Notes: a model not told the origin generated them from the sequence alone. Counted from the stretch's first letter, positions 45,992-53,557 are shown. The stretch: DNA of 64,000 nt from Chloroflexota bacterium (GCA_019873625.1 JAIOAW010000003.1:103675-167674), one strand, 5' to 3'. Made by a program: numbers and translations.

Positions 45992-47245
45992 TCAGAAGAA
46001 GCGCGGGAGGCGTTTCTTCCAAGCGGTGGGGATGAAGGCATCAATGGCATCATCCACGGTGACGATGCCATGGAGGACGTTCTCCTCATCCACCACAGGG
46101 ATGGCTAATAAGTCATACTTGGCCACCAGGCGGGCTACCTCCTCTTGGGGCGTGGACAACTTGACGCGGATGGGGCGCGTGCCGATGAGCCGATCAATGG
46201 GCGTATCCGGGTCCGCCATAACGAGGTCGCGCAGGGTGATGACGCCCTCCAGGTGCCCTTCGTCGTCTATCACATAGACGTAATACATCGTCTCATCCTC
46301 GCGGGCCTCTTCGGAGCGACGCAGGGCCTCCAGGGCCTGGCCGGCCGTCAGGCCGCGGCGGATGGTCGTGTATTCGGTGGTCATAATGCCGCCGGCCGTA
46401 TCGGGCGGGTGGGCGAGGAGTTTTTGGACCTCCTCGGCGTCTTCCGCCTCCATATGATCGAGGATTTCCTCGCGGTCGTCCGGCTCCAGAGTGGCCAAGA
46501 GGTCGGCGGCCTCGTCGGGGTCCATCTCCTCCACCACATCGGCGGCGCGGTCGGGGCCGAGGGTTTCAAGGACGGAGGCCTGGAGGGCCGGCTCGATCTC
46601 CTGCATCGCATCGGCCACGACGGAGGTATCCAGCGAAGAAAGGAGGGCCTGGCCGGCGGGATAGTCCAACTCATTCACGATGTTGGCCAAATCTGCCGGG
46701 TGCAAGCGGCTGAGGCGGTCTCGCGAGATGCGCAGGCGGATGGGCGCCCCGCTTTCCACAGGGGCCACATCGCGCCAAGGGATGACCACGCCGGGCACCG
46801 GCCGGCCCAACGTGGTGGCCACGCGCTCGACGATCCGTTCGGCCCCCATGCGGCGCGCCAGGCCGAGCGACCCCACATCAACCGCGGCCAGGCAGTAATG
46901 CCCATTGGGCCGGATGATCTGCAAGTCGTTCACGCGCACCACACGGCGGCCCTCGGTATCCACAATTTGGCGATCCAGCACCTGGCGGCGCAGATAGAGT
47001 TCATCCCCCTTGGGGATGTAGGGGATGGGCTTGGTCACTTTGAGGATGATGGATGGGGTGAGCCAAGCGACGTCTGCCGCGGAGACGAGCAGCGTCTCTT
47101 GCTTTTCGCGCGCCACCGCCAAGGCGCGCAGGGGCGGCAGGGCCTTTTCGGTCTCTGCCACGAGGACGTCCACACATCGGCCAAGGCGTTCGCCTTGAGC
47201 ATCCCAAACGGGGCGGTCGAGAATACGGCTTAACCACATCGCCAT
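45992..47245 (-). CDS. Soluble PRC-barrel/MgtE-N/CBS-pair protein lacking the MgtE membrane domain
   Basis: A 417-residue protein. Two PRC-barrel-like segments (about residues 3-85 and 86-165) precede an MgtE N domain of short acidic helical repeats (about 180-285: LHPADLANIVNELDY, PDRAADVVEEMDPDEAADLL). A CBS pair follows (about 290-405, with TAGGIMTTEYTTI, VYVIDDEGHLEGVITLRDL and LLAIPVVDEENVLHGIVTVD). True MgtE continues into a five-helix channel; here the protein stops after CBS with no hydrophobic helix. MgtE N and CBS domains are known Mg2+ sensors that gate the channel. I infer that this one regulates the co-transcribed Nramp transporter. The ATG at 47245 has a strong GGAAGGAGG site. 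Confidence 0.85.
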   Translation of the reverse strand: MAMWLSRILDRPVWDAQGERLGRCVDVLVAETEKALPPLRALAVAREKQETLLVSAADVAWLTPSIILKVTKPIPYIPKGDELYLRRQVLDRQIVDTEGRRVVRVNDLQIIRPNGHYCLAAVDVGSLGLARRMGAERIVERVATTLGRPVPGVVIPWRDVAPVESGAPIRLRISRDRLSRLHPADLANIVNELDYPAGQALLSSLDTSVVADAMQEIEPALQASVLETLGPDRAADVVEEMDPDEAADLLATLEPDDREEILDHMEAEDAEEVQKLLAHPPDTAGGIMTTEYTTIRRGLTAGQALEALRRSEEAREDETMYYVYVIDDEGHLEGVITLRDLVMADPDTPIDRLIGTRPIRVKLSTPQEEVARLVAKYDLLAIPVVDEENVLHGIVTVDDAIDAFIPTAWKKRLPRFF

Positions 47246-47304
47246 AGGGCACCTCCTTCCGCGCAGAGGTTTAGGCGGTCCCAGGGGCCACGGAATGCCC
47301 ATAC

Positions 47305-47332
47305 AAAAAGGCCGCAGCAGCAAGCTGCGGCC
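47305..47332 (-). terminator. Intrinsic terminator inside the metal-transport leader
   Basis: On the minus strand, GGCCGCAGC-TTGCT-GCTGCGGCC followed by TTTTT lies 60 bases upstream of the MgtE_N-CBS start. It lies between promoter and gene, so it is probably an attenuator. Confidence 0.85.
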
Positions 47333-47509
47333 TTGAACACGCGTCGGAGGCGCCGACGTGGTCAGCGCGGCTTGACTGCTTTAGGGAGGTAGGTTTTTCC
47401 GTGAACCCGCAAGGCCGTCGGTACTATCTACGTTCGGACTTGAACTTTCGGCTTCCATCGCTCTTTCGTCACCGTGCATCGCGCCAGGTTGGGTGAGTAG
47501 GCGCGGCTC
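47305..47509 (-). ncRNA. Structured riboswitch-like leader RNA of unknown class
   Basis: About 205 nt between a good promoter and the attenuator. Visible helices (given on the plus strand): CGCGCC/GGCGCG (47480-47485 with 47500-47505), a GCCG/CGGC stem enclosing a GUUC/GAAC hairpin (mid-leader), and CGTCGG/CCGACG (47342-47347 with 47353-47358) just before the terminator. The minus-strand word AGCCGCGC occurs twice (47501-47508 and 47365-47372). Both copies can pair with the same GGCGCG segment, a possible switch. I do not find the GUUAGGUGAGGCU core of the M-box, the GGGGAGUAG core of yybP-ykoY, or other cores I remember. Ligand unknown; Mg2+ or another divalent metal is inferred from the genes. 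Confidence 0.55.
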
Positions 47510-47515
47510 GCAGGC

Positions 47516-47543
47516 ATTATAGGCCAAATGAACAAGCGGTCAA
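47516..47543 (-). promoter_or_regulatory. Promoter of the riboswitch-like leader and MgtE_N-CBS/Nramp operon
   Basis: Minus-strand TTGACC (47538-47543), a 16-bp spacer and a perfect TATAAT (47516-47521). The 455-base gap between the MgtE_N-CBS gene and the tRNA holds this promoter, the leader, the attenuator, an AATGATCATT palindrome (47585-47594) and the tRNA promoter. Confidence 0.75.
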
Positions 47544-47661
47544 GTCAGCAAGTTTCACCGAGGGTGCCCTGGTGTGTCAACTCAAATGATCATTGTACCG
47601 GGGAAGGAAGGTTCACTCAATGGATCATAATACTGGGCTGAAGGGGCCTGAGAGGGGCGAT

Positions 47662-47690
47662 TTGTGCATTCGGTGCAATCGCGGTATACT
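47662..47690 (+). promoter_or_regulatory. tRNA-Pro promoter
   Basis: TTGTGC (47662-47667), a 17-bp spacer and TATACT (47685-47690), 10 bases before the tRNA. Confidence 0.6.
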
Positions 47691-47700
47691 GGGCAGTGTT

Positions 47701-47774
47701 CGGGGCGTAGCGCAGCCCGGTAGCGCGCACGGTTCGGGTCCGTGAGGTCGACGGTTCAAGTCCGCCCGCCCCGA
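47701..47774 (+). tRNA. tRNA-Pro (CGG anticodon)
   Basis: A full cloverleaf: acceptor CGGGGCG/CGCCCCG, D stem GCGC/GCGC with GG in the loop, anticodon stem CACGG/CCGTG with loop TTCGGGT (anticodon CGG at 47735-47737, reading CCG), variable loop AGGTC and T arm with TTCAAGT. The T stem has one A-C mismatch (positions 50-64). The discriminator is A, and CCA is not encoded. The sequence beginning CGGGGCGTAGCGCAGCCCGG is typical of bacterial proline tRNA. Confidence 0.95.
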
Positions 47775-47777
47775 CAG

Positions 47778-47812
47778 GCGCCGAAGGCTTTTAGAGGCCT
47801 TCGGCGCTTTTT
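47778..47812. terminator. Intrinsic terminator of the tRNA gene, shared with the convergent GT2 gene
   Basis: An 11-bp stem, GCGCCGAAGGC with GCCTTCGGCGC, is followed by five T on the plus strand. The stop codon of the convergent GT2 gene lies in the loop, so the hairpin's right arm is also coding. Confidence 0.85.
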
Positions 47813-48798
47813 GATGTTCTCCGGAAGCGCTCCCCTAGGTGCAAAAGGGCACAGACCCCAAGCGCGGCGCTGGAATACAGGAGGTAGAGAAAGTGCAAAC
47901 CCGCCGCCCCCACGGCAAAGCGCCAGCCGCCGTGCCGGGCGAGAAAGCGGTAGAGGTCGGCATTGAGCCAGACCAGCGCGGCCAGCGCGATGCCCGCACC
48001 GATCCCTGCCCAGGGCCAAAAGGGGATGGCGAGAAGGCTCAATAAAACCCCAATGGCCAGCCCGGCCCCCAGGCGGTTATGCCAATCGAGGTTGAGGTCG
48101 TTGGCCAAATGCCCCTCGCGGAGCATCAACCGCCCCCAGGGCAAGGCGCGTTGCAGGATATCCGTGCGAAGCATATTCCAGAATGTCCAACGTTTGAGGT
48201 GGGTGCCTTGGATTTCTGGGCAAAGCCAGATGCGCTGCCCTAGGCGCCGTAGGCGCATCCCTAAGGCGATATCCTCGATGGAGGGCTGGGCGAAATCCTC
48301 TGGGAACCCCCCGGCCTGTACAAAGGCCCCCCGGCGGATGGCGCCGCACCCCGCCCAGAAGGTGGAAGCCTCGCGCCGGCCGTGCTGGTGGGTGTAGTGA
48401 TGGAATAGGTTCTTGTAGCGGCTCACCAGGCCGGGAGCCGCGGGCGCGTCATCATACGAGCCAAAGAGGGCCGAGACCTCGGCGTGGGCCTCAAAGCGGG
48501 CTTCCATCTGCGCGAGCGCCTCGGCGTGGAGGGCGACGTCCGCATCCACAAAGACGAGGACATCCCCTTGTGCAAGAGCCGCCGCCCGATTGCGGGCCAC
48601 GGCGGGGCCTTGAGGGGCCTCTCCCACGCGTAGGACGCGCGCGCCCATCTCACGCGCGAGCGCCCCCGAGCCATCCGTCGAGGCGTCATCCGCCACGATG
48701 ACCTCATCGGGCATCCGGGTGGAGCGCCAAATGGCCTCTAAACATTGGGCAAGGTGCTCCCTGCCGTTATACACGGGGATGATGACACTCAGTCGCAC
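47791..48798 (-). CDS. GT2-family glycosyltransferase with C-terminal membrane helices
   Basis: A 335-residue inverting glycosyltransferase. The GT-A domain begins LSVIIPVYNGREHLAQCLEA, has ADDASTDGS and the metal-binding FVDADVALHAEAL (about residue 90), then FWAGCGAIRRGAF and PSIEDIALGMRLRRLG, whose ED is the usual acceptor-side catalytic pair. Three hydrophobic helices fill the C-terminal 100 residues. The GTG at 48798 overlaps the dehydrogenase stop by 10 bases and has AAAGGGG upstream; the long N-terminal extension in the same frame is an antisense-like shadow. It is the last gene of the five-gene operon and ends inside the tRNA terminator. Confidence 0.88.
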   Translation of the reverse strand: MRLSVIIPVYNGREHLAQCLEAIWRSTRMPDEVIVADDASTDGSGALAREMGARVLRVGEAPQGPAVARNRAAALAQGDVLVFVDADVALHAEALAQMEARFEAHAEVSALFGSYDDAPAAPGLVSRYKNLFHHYTHQHGRREASTFWAGCGAIRRGAFVQAGGFPEDFAQPSIEDIALGMRLRRLGQRIWLCPEIQGTHLKRWTFWNMLRTDILQRALPWGRLMLREGHLANDLNLDWHNRLGAGLAIGVLLSLLAIPFWPWAGIGAGIALAALVWLNADLYRFLARHGGWRFAVGAAGLHFLYLLYSSAALGVCALLHLGERFRRTSKSAEGL

Positions 48799-50018
48799 GC
48801 CAACCCCTTTCGGATATAGCGCGAGGCCAAAGGCGAGACGAGGGCGCGGGGGACCCACCCCCGGCGATATAGGGCGAGCGCCGCGGTCAACACCTTTTGC
48901 CGAACGGGGTGGCACTGGGCGGCGCGGCATAGCCTCTCGCGGTTGGCCAGGGCGAGCGCCTCGGCCACCTCTCGCGGGGTTCGGTCTTGCGCCTCGGCCT
49001 TGCGGAGGATATCTCGCATCCGGCGGCCGATCTCCCGATGGATGAAGGCCTCGATGGCGGCCCTCGGGCACCCGGCGAACTCCAGAGTGCCGCCGAGCAC
49101 ACCCCCGCAGTTCGATACAAAATCGGGGATCACGAGCACCCGCCGCCCTTGCAGGATGCGTTCCGCCTCCGGCGAGACGGGATTATTCGCGCCGGGGCAG
49201 ATGAGGCGGGCCTGCACGTGAGCCGCATTCCCCGTGTGGATGCTGTGGTGCCGCGCGCAAGGAGAGAGGATATCCACCGGCAAAGTGAGGAGATCGGGGA
49301 GGGCGATGCGTTCCGCCATGCCGTAGTGCAGGATGGCGGCGCTGCCGTGCGCCTCGCGCAGGCGAAGGAGAGAAGGGATATCCAGCCCTTGGGGGGCGTA
49401 GATGGCCCCTGCCGAGGTAGAAACGGCTACCACGTTCGCCCCCTGCTCGTAGAGGAATTTGGCGAGCGCCCCGCCCACGTGCCCAAACCCTTCGATGGCG
49501 ACCGAGGCGCCGCGAAGGCCAAACCCTAGATGCGCCGCCGCCTCTAGGGTGCAGGCCAGGGTCGAACAGGCCGTGTAATATCCCGAATCGCTGCGGCGCG
49601 TGTCGTGCGGGTTCGGGCGCAGGCCCAGGCTCCTCAGAAGGAAACGAATATCCTCATGCGTGGTGCCCATATCGGCATTGGGGATGTACACGCGAGAGCG
49701 GAGTAAGGGGGCAGCGACCTGGGCAAAGCGTCGTAGGGCGGCCTGGCGTGCCTCGAGGGGGGCCTCAGGATCAAAGCGGAGGCCGGCCTTGGCGCCCCCT
49801 TGCGGGAGGCCCAAGAAGGCATACTTTAAGGTCATCGAACGGGCCAGGAGGCGCAGTTCCTCGACGGTTACGTCGGGGAGCATCCGCAGGCCGCCCATTG
49901 AGCGCCCTCTGAACGTAGAGTCTATCACGATATATCCTAGGTCGCTCGAGGCATCCGCAAGTTGGCAGGCGATCTCGAGGCCGAGTGGGCTGCACACCTC
50001 ATCCGCAAGGCGCGGCAT
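48789..50018 (-). CDS. Glu/Leu/Phe/Val dehydrogenase-family protein
   Basis: A 409-residue amino-acid dehydrogenase homologue (normally reversible oxidative deamination with NAD(P)). Key residues are kept: the substrate-binding Lys in SMTLKYAFLGL, the catalytic Lys in LPQGGAKAGL, the Asp in IPNADMGTTHED and the dinucleotide fold VAIEGFGHVGGALAKFL. The C-terminal FVSNCGGVLGG corresponds to the conserved SNAGGV of the family with Cys for Ala. The ATG at 50018 shares one base with the preceding stop (TGATG) and has AAGGAGGGGG upstream. It is embedded between a methyltransferase and a glycosyltransferase, so it may use a specialised amino acid or keto acid rather than glutamate. Confidence 0.85.
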   Translation of the reverse strand: MPRLADEVCSPLGLEIACQLADASSDLGYIVIDSTFRGRSMGGLRMLPDVTVEELRLLARSMTLKYAFLGLPQGGAKAGLRFDPEAPLEARQAALRRFAQVAAPLLRSRVYIPNADMGTTHEDIRFLLRSLGLRPNPHDTRRSDSGYYTACSTLACTLEAAAHLGFGLRGASVAIEGFGHVGGALAKFLYEQGANVVAVSTSAGAIYAPQGLDIPSLLRLREAHGSAAILHYGMAERIALPDLLTLPVDILSPCARHHSIHTGNAAHVQARLICPGANNPVSPEAERILQGRRVLVIPDFVSNCGGVLGGTLEFAGCPRAAIEAFIHREIGRRMRDILRKAEAQDRTPREVAEALALANRERLCRAAQCHPVRQKVLTAALALYRRGWVPRALVSPLASRYIRKGLACD

Positions 50019-50800
50019 CAATCCCCCTCCTTGATGGCCAGGATGGCGATGAAGTACCCCGTGAGCCAGCGGCTGGGTGGGCGCTGGAGGATTTCCCAGC
50101 GCGCCAGGCTCCGTAAAAAGCGCTCCTGCCCAAGGGGCGGCGCGTTTTTTAGCCGCCGCGCGCGGCGCACCGCCCAATAGCGCGGGCAATGCAGGATGGG
50201 AGACATCTCCACAATCCGAAGGGCAAGGGCGCGGAGCATCGCCTTGAGGCGATTTGGGCCTACGGTGCGGCCCACCGCATAGGGCGTGATGCCTAGGCGA
50301 TACAAGAGGCCTTTCGGTAGGGCCTGACGCAGGGCGATGACGGGGTTGGCGGCGTTATCGAGCGTCAAAAGAAGCCGGCCGCCCGGCCGAAGGACGCGAC
50401 GCAGTTCCTCGAGTGCCCCACTTATGTCGCCGATGGCCTCGAAATGGTCGAGCGTCGAGTTGGAAAGGATGGCGCCAAAGGCGCCATCGGCAAAGGGGAG
50501 GTGCCGCACGTCGGCGACGATCACATTCCAACCTGGGTGGCGGCGGCGTGCCGCTAGGGCCACCTCCTCCGAAATATCCACCCCCACGGCGAGGCTGGAT
50601 TCAGCCCCAAGGGCGCTCATCCCTTCGCTCACCGCTTCATCGAAGAGGTCCGTCTTGAGCAAGCGCCCCCCAGGGCGTTTGCCCAGCCACCGGCGAAAGA
50701 GGGCGGTGTGCAAGGCATCGCTGTAGCGCCTCCACAGGGCGTCGCGATCCTCGGCCAGCCACTCTTGGAGGATGCCATCCCAATAGCGGCCGTTTTTCAC
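50018..50800 (-). CDS. Class I SAM-dependent methyltransferase
   Basis: A 260-residue methyltransferase (Methyltransf_11-like). The SAM site is unusual: the usual glycine-rich loop is replaced by LLKTDLFDEAVSEG, followed by VGVDISEEVALAARRR. VIVADVRHLPFADGAFGAIL and STLDHFEAIGDI match motifs II-IV, and LRRVLRPGGRLLLTLDN motif V. The GTG at 50800 overlaps the stop of the PaaK-like gene (GTGA). The longer frame is a proline/arginine-rich shadow. Substrate unknown; a small molecule or lipid made by the neighbouring enzymes is likely. Confidence 0.82.
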   Translation of the reverse strand: MKNGRYWDGILQEWLAEDRDALWRRYSDALHTALFRRWLGKRPGGRLLKTDLFDEAVSEGMSALGAESSLAVGVDISEEVALAARRRHPGWNVIVADVRHLPFADGAFGAILSNSTLDHFEAIGDISGALEELRRVLRPGGRLLLTLDNAANPVIALRQALPKGLLYRLGITPYAVGRTVGPNRLKAMLRALALRIVEMSPILHCPRYWAVRRARRLKNAPPLGQERFLRSLARWEILQRPPSRWLTGYFIAILAIKEGD

Positions 50801-52155
50801 GGTGAACCTTCTTCCCCGTCTTCCTCTGGGCAAGGCAAGATGATGCGCGGCTTGCCGCCCGGGGGCCTGGGGATCTCGCGCACGTAATGGATGTGGCGCA
50901 GGCGTAGGGCCTCGCCGAACCTTTGCTGCCAATCGGCGCGCAAAGAGCGCTCCAGGGCCTCGCGATCGCAGCCCGGCCGCACGATGAGGCGCACATCGCA
51001 GGTGTAACGCGGTAGAATGAGGACCTGGAATTGGCAGATTTCGGGGTGGATGATGAGCAGGGTGCGCACGGTCGTGGGGTGGGCGCGCCCGCCGGAGGCT
51101 AGGGGGATGAACTCATCATTTCGGCCCTCGATGCACGCCAAGAGGGGCAGGTTGCGGCCGCAGGGGCAAGGCTCCGTCGAGAGCACGGCCAGGTCGCGCA
51201 GGCGGTAGTTCAAGAGCACCGTGCCCCGGTTGACGAGGTTGGAGATAACGACCTCGCCCGTCTCGCCGGGCGGCACGGTGCGGCCGGCTTCATCTACGAT
51301 GCGCAGGGGGTATAGGTCTATATTGAGGTGATACCCCCGCTTCGCTTCGCATTCGAAACCGATTTGAAAGGCCTCAATGGTCTGATAGGTGCCGAATACC
51401 GGCAGACCGAATTCCTCCTCGATGAGGCGACGCGCGCCGGGGAAAAGATTATCGGATGAAAAGGTCACGAGTTTGAGCGAGGGGAAGGTGATGCCATGGG
51501 CATAGAGATACGGAAAGAACGCGTTGAGATAGGAGCCATGGCTGTGCAGAACGTGGGGCCGAAACCGCTGGATTTCGCGCACGTTATGCTCGAAGGAATC
51601 GGCCATTTTGAGGTATTGGCGCTGGATGCGCAGAGCGCGCGGGAGCGCTAGGCGCGAGGCGACGAGGCCCTGCGTATCCCCGGCGACGCTCGCGATGGAG
51701 ATGAGCACCGTCTCGCGGTAACCGAGGGCTTGCCCGATGAAGCGGGTGTAGATGGCGCGTTGGCGTTCCCCGTGGGAGGCGTTTTCGAGGACGGCCCGGT
51801 GATCGTGCCACACCTCGATGGGGATGCCCATACTGCCGCTCGAGTGGGTGTAGAGCAGGCGATCTTGTGGGATGATCTCGGAGCGAAACCGTTCAGGCGC
51901 CTCCTGCACTGCGCTGCGTTCGATGATCGGCAGGCGTTCCAGGGCCTCTACCGTGTAAAAGTCATCCGGCGTGAGGCCACGGGCCCTCATCGTCTCTCGA
52001 TAATAGGGGACGTGCCGATAGGCGTAGGCGACCATCTCGTGCAGGCGTTTGCGCTGGCGGCGGATGATCTCCTCCTGAGGGAGGAAGGGCACGCGCGCCT
52101 GCTGCCGCGCGCGGTAGGCAAGGTAAGCCGTCCAATAGAGGTTTTCTAGGAACAT
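50797..52155 (-). CDS. PaaK/CapK-like adenylate-forming enzyme
   Basis: About 450 residues with the phenylacetate-CoA ligase/CapK fold. The motif THSSGSMGIPIEVWHD corresponds to the AMP-binding P-loop-like TSGSTGxP. SHGSYLNAFFPYLY and VFGTYQTIEAFQIGFEC hold the adenylation core, with GETGEVVISNLVNRGTVLLN and YRLRDLAVL completing the ATP site. LPLLACIEGRNDE includes the hinge. A CPCG pair may bind zinc, as in some relatives. The start is uncertain: ATG codons at 52155, 52173 and 52188 are possible. I use 52155 because it follows the flavoprotein stop without overlap. CapK-like members act in polysaccharide gene sets, but the acid activated here is unknown. Confidence 0.82.
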   Translation of the reverse strand: MFLENLYWTAYLAYRARQQARVPFLPQEEIIRRQRKRLHEMVAYAYRHVPYYRETMRARGLTPDDFYTVEALERLPIIERSAVQEAPERFRSEIIPQDRLLYTHSSGSMGIPIEVWHDHRAVLENASHGERQRAIYTRFIGQALGYRETVLISIASVAGDTQGLVASRLALPRALRIQRQYLKMADSFEHNVREIQRFRPHVLHSHGSYLNAFFPYLYAHGITFPSLKLVTFSSDNLFPGARRLIEEEFGLPVFGTYQTIEAFQIGFECEAKRGYHLNIDLYPLRIVDEAGRTVPPGETGEVVISNLVNRGTVLLNYRLRDLAVLSTEPCPCGRNLPLLACIEGRNDEFIPLASGGRAHPTTVRTLLIIHPEICQFQVLILPRYTCDVRLIVRPGCDREALERSLRADWQQRFGEALRLRHIHYVREIPRPPGGKPRIILPCPEEDGEEGSP

Positions 52156-52156
52156 T

Positions 52157-53557
52157 TCAAAGGGCCTCGCCATAGGTCGAATCGGCATTCACGGCCCAAA
52201 TGTCATATCGGGCGCCGAGCACGTTCCGTGCGGCCAAAAGGCCGGTCAGCATCGCGTGATCGAGGTTGTTGTAGCGGTGCATCCCATTGCGCCCGATGGT
52301 CTGCACATTCTGGAACCCCGCCAGGTAATTGCGCAGGCGCGCCACGTGGGTGCGATATTCCGCATTATAGACGGGGTAAGCGCGCGCTTGGCGGATCACG
52401 ACGCCATCTACTATGCGAGAGCCATCGGCCAGCCCCAATTGTTCCAGTTCTTGGGCGGCCAGGGCGATGAGATCTCGATCCGGTTGGCTCCAGAGGGTAT
52501 CCCCCTCGTCGCAAAAATACTCCATCCCCAGGCTGGTGTGTTCGCTTGAGGGGACGAGCGCCTCGCTCCAATTGCGAAAGTTTTGGATGCGCCCCACCGC
52601 GACCTCTGGGCTGTGGACGTAAATCCAATTATCGGGGAAGAGGTCTCGCCCCTCGAGGATGAGGCCCACGAGGAGAAAGGCGCGGTGGCGCAGGGCGCGG
52701 GCCGAGGCGAGGATCTCCTCGGGGGGCGGCGGGTCAAGGCGCTGAACCAACTCGCCAAGCGGCATACTGGAGATGACGTGGTCGCAGGGGATGAGGGCGG
52801 TCGCCCCCTGGTGAGAGGCCTCCACATAGGTGATGCGGCCGCCTTCGCGCTTGAGGCCCGTTACAGGAGCGTTCACGCGGACCTCCGAACCGTTCCGGAG
52901 GATTGCTTCGCGCATACGCTCCCAGAGGAGGCCGGGGCCGAGGCGGGGGTAGTGAAAGGTGCGAATCAACGTTTTGGCGCGGCTCTTACCGCCCAGGGCC
53001 GAAAGGATGGCGCCGGCCAAAGTCAGGTCTTGGATGCGCTGCGCCGCCCAATCGGCGCCGAGTGTGTGGCAAGGCATACCCCACACCTTTTCCGTATACG
53101 TCTTGAAAAAGATGCGGTAGAGCCGGGAGCCGAAGCGGTTTGTCAGCCATTCTTCGAGGTTTGTTTCGTGCCTGTGGGGGAAGAGCCTGGCCCGGAGGTA
53201 ACTCGCCATGACCGCGATGCTTTCGCCGAGGCCTAGGTTTGAGAGGGCATTCCCAAAGGAGAGGGGATACTCGAAGAATTTGCCCTGGTAATAGATGCGC
53301 GAGAGGCGGCGCACCTGGATGAGGTCCGGCCCAAGGAGTTCCTCCCAAAGGCGTTGGATCTCGCTGAGGCGCGTGTAGAAGCGATGCCCGCCGATGTCAA
53401 AACGATACCCTTGATACGTCTCGGTGCGGGCCAGGCCCCCCAGGTGAGGCGTCGCTTCTAAGACGAGCACCCGTTGAGCGTGGCGGGCGAGTTCGTAGGC
53501 GGCGGCTAGGCCGGCCGGCCCCCCGCCGATGATGACGTGGCCGTTTTTCGCCTGCAA
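52157..53557 (-). CDS. UDP-galactopyranose-mutase-like FAD oxidoreductase
   Basis: A 466-residue flavoprotein. The FAD motif VIIGGGPAGLAAAYELAR, then LEATPHLGGLARTETYQGYR and FDIGGHRFYT, place it among the amine-oxidase/UDP-galactopyranose-mutase-like enzymes (the Glf-like NAD(P)-binding group). YTEKVWGMPC and the C-terminal IGRNGMHRYNNLDHAM are also family traits. It may reduce or isomerise a nucleotide- or lipid-linked sugar. The start is TTG at 53557 with GAGGAG upstream. It is the first gene of the operon, downstream of the palindromic divergent promoter. Confidence 0.85.
   Translation of the reverse strand: MQAKNGHVIIGGGPAGLAAAYELARHAQRVLVLEATPHLGGLARTETYQGYRFDIGGHRFYTRLSEIQRLWEELLGPDLIQVRRLSRIYYQGKFFEYPLSFGNALSNLGLGESIAVMASYLRARLFPHRHETNLEEWLTNRFGSRLYRIFFKTYTEKVWGMPCHTLGADWAAQRIQDLTLAGAILSALGGKSRAKTLIRTFHYPRLGPGLLWERMREAILRNGSEVRVNAPVTGLKREGGRITYVEASHQGATALIPCDHVISSMPLGELVQRLDPPPPEEILASARALRHRAFLLVGLILEGRDLFPDNWIYVHSPEVAVGRIQNFRNWSEALVPSSEHTSLGMEYFCDEGDTLWSQPDRDLIALAAQELEQLGLADGSRIVDGVVIRQARAYPVYNAEYRTHVARLRNYLAGFQNVQTIGRNGMHRYNNLDHAMLTGLLAARNVLGARYDIWAVNADSTYGEAL

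Noticed and set aside
47305-47509. M-box (ykoK) or yybP-ykoY identity for the metal-transport leader
   Set aside because: The conserved cores I know for these classes are not present on the transcribed strand. A covariance-model search would settle it.
47585-47594. AATGATCATT palindrome between the leader promoter and the tRNA promoter
   Set aside because: Ten symmetric bases can arise by chance. It overlaps no promoter element clearly enough to call it an operator.
48799-49071. A 91-codon N-terminal extension of the GT2 protein
   Set aside because: It overlaps the dehydrogenase gene in another frame and is Pro/Arg/Gly-rich. The GT2 fold starts at the GTG at 48798.
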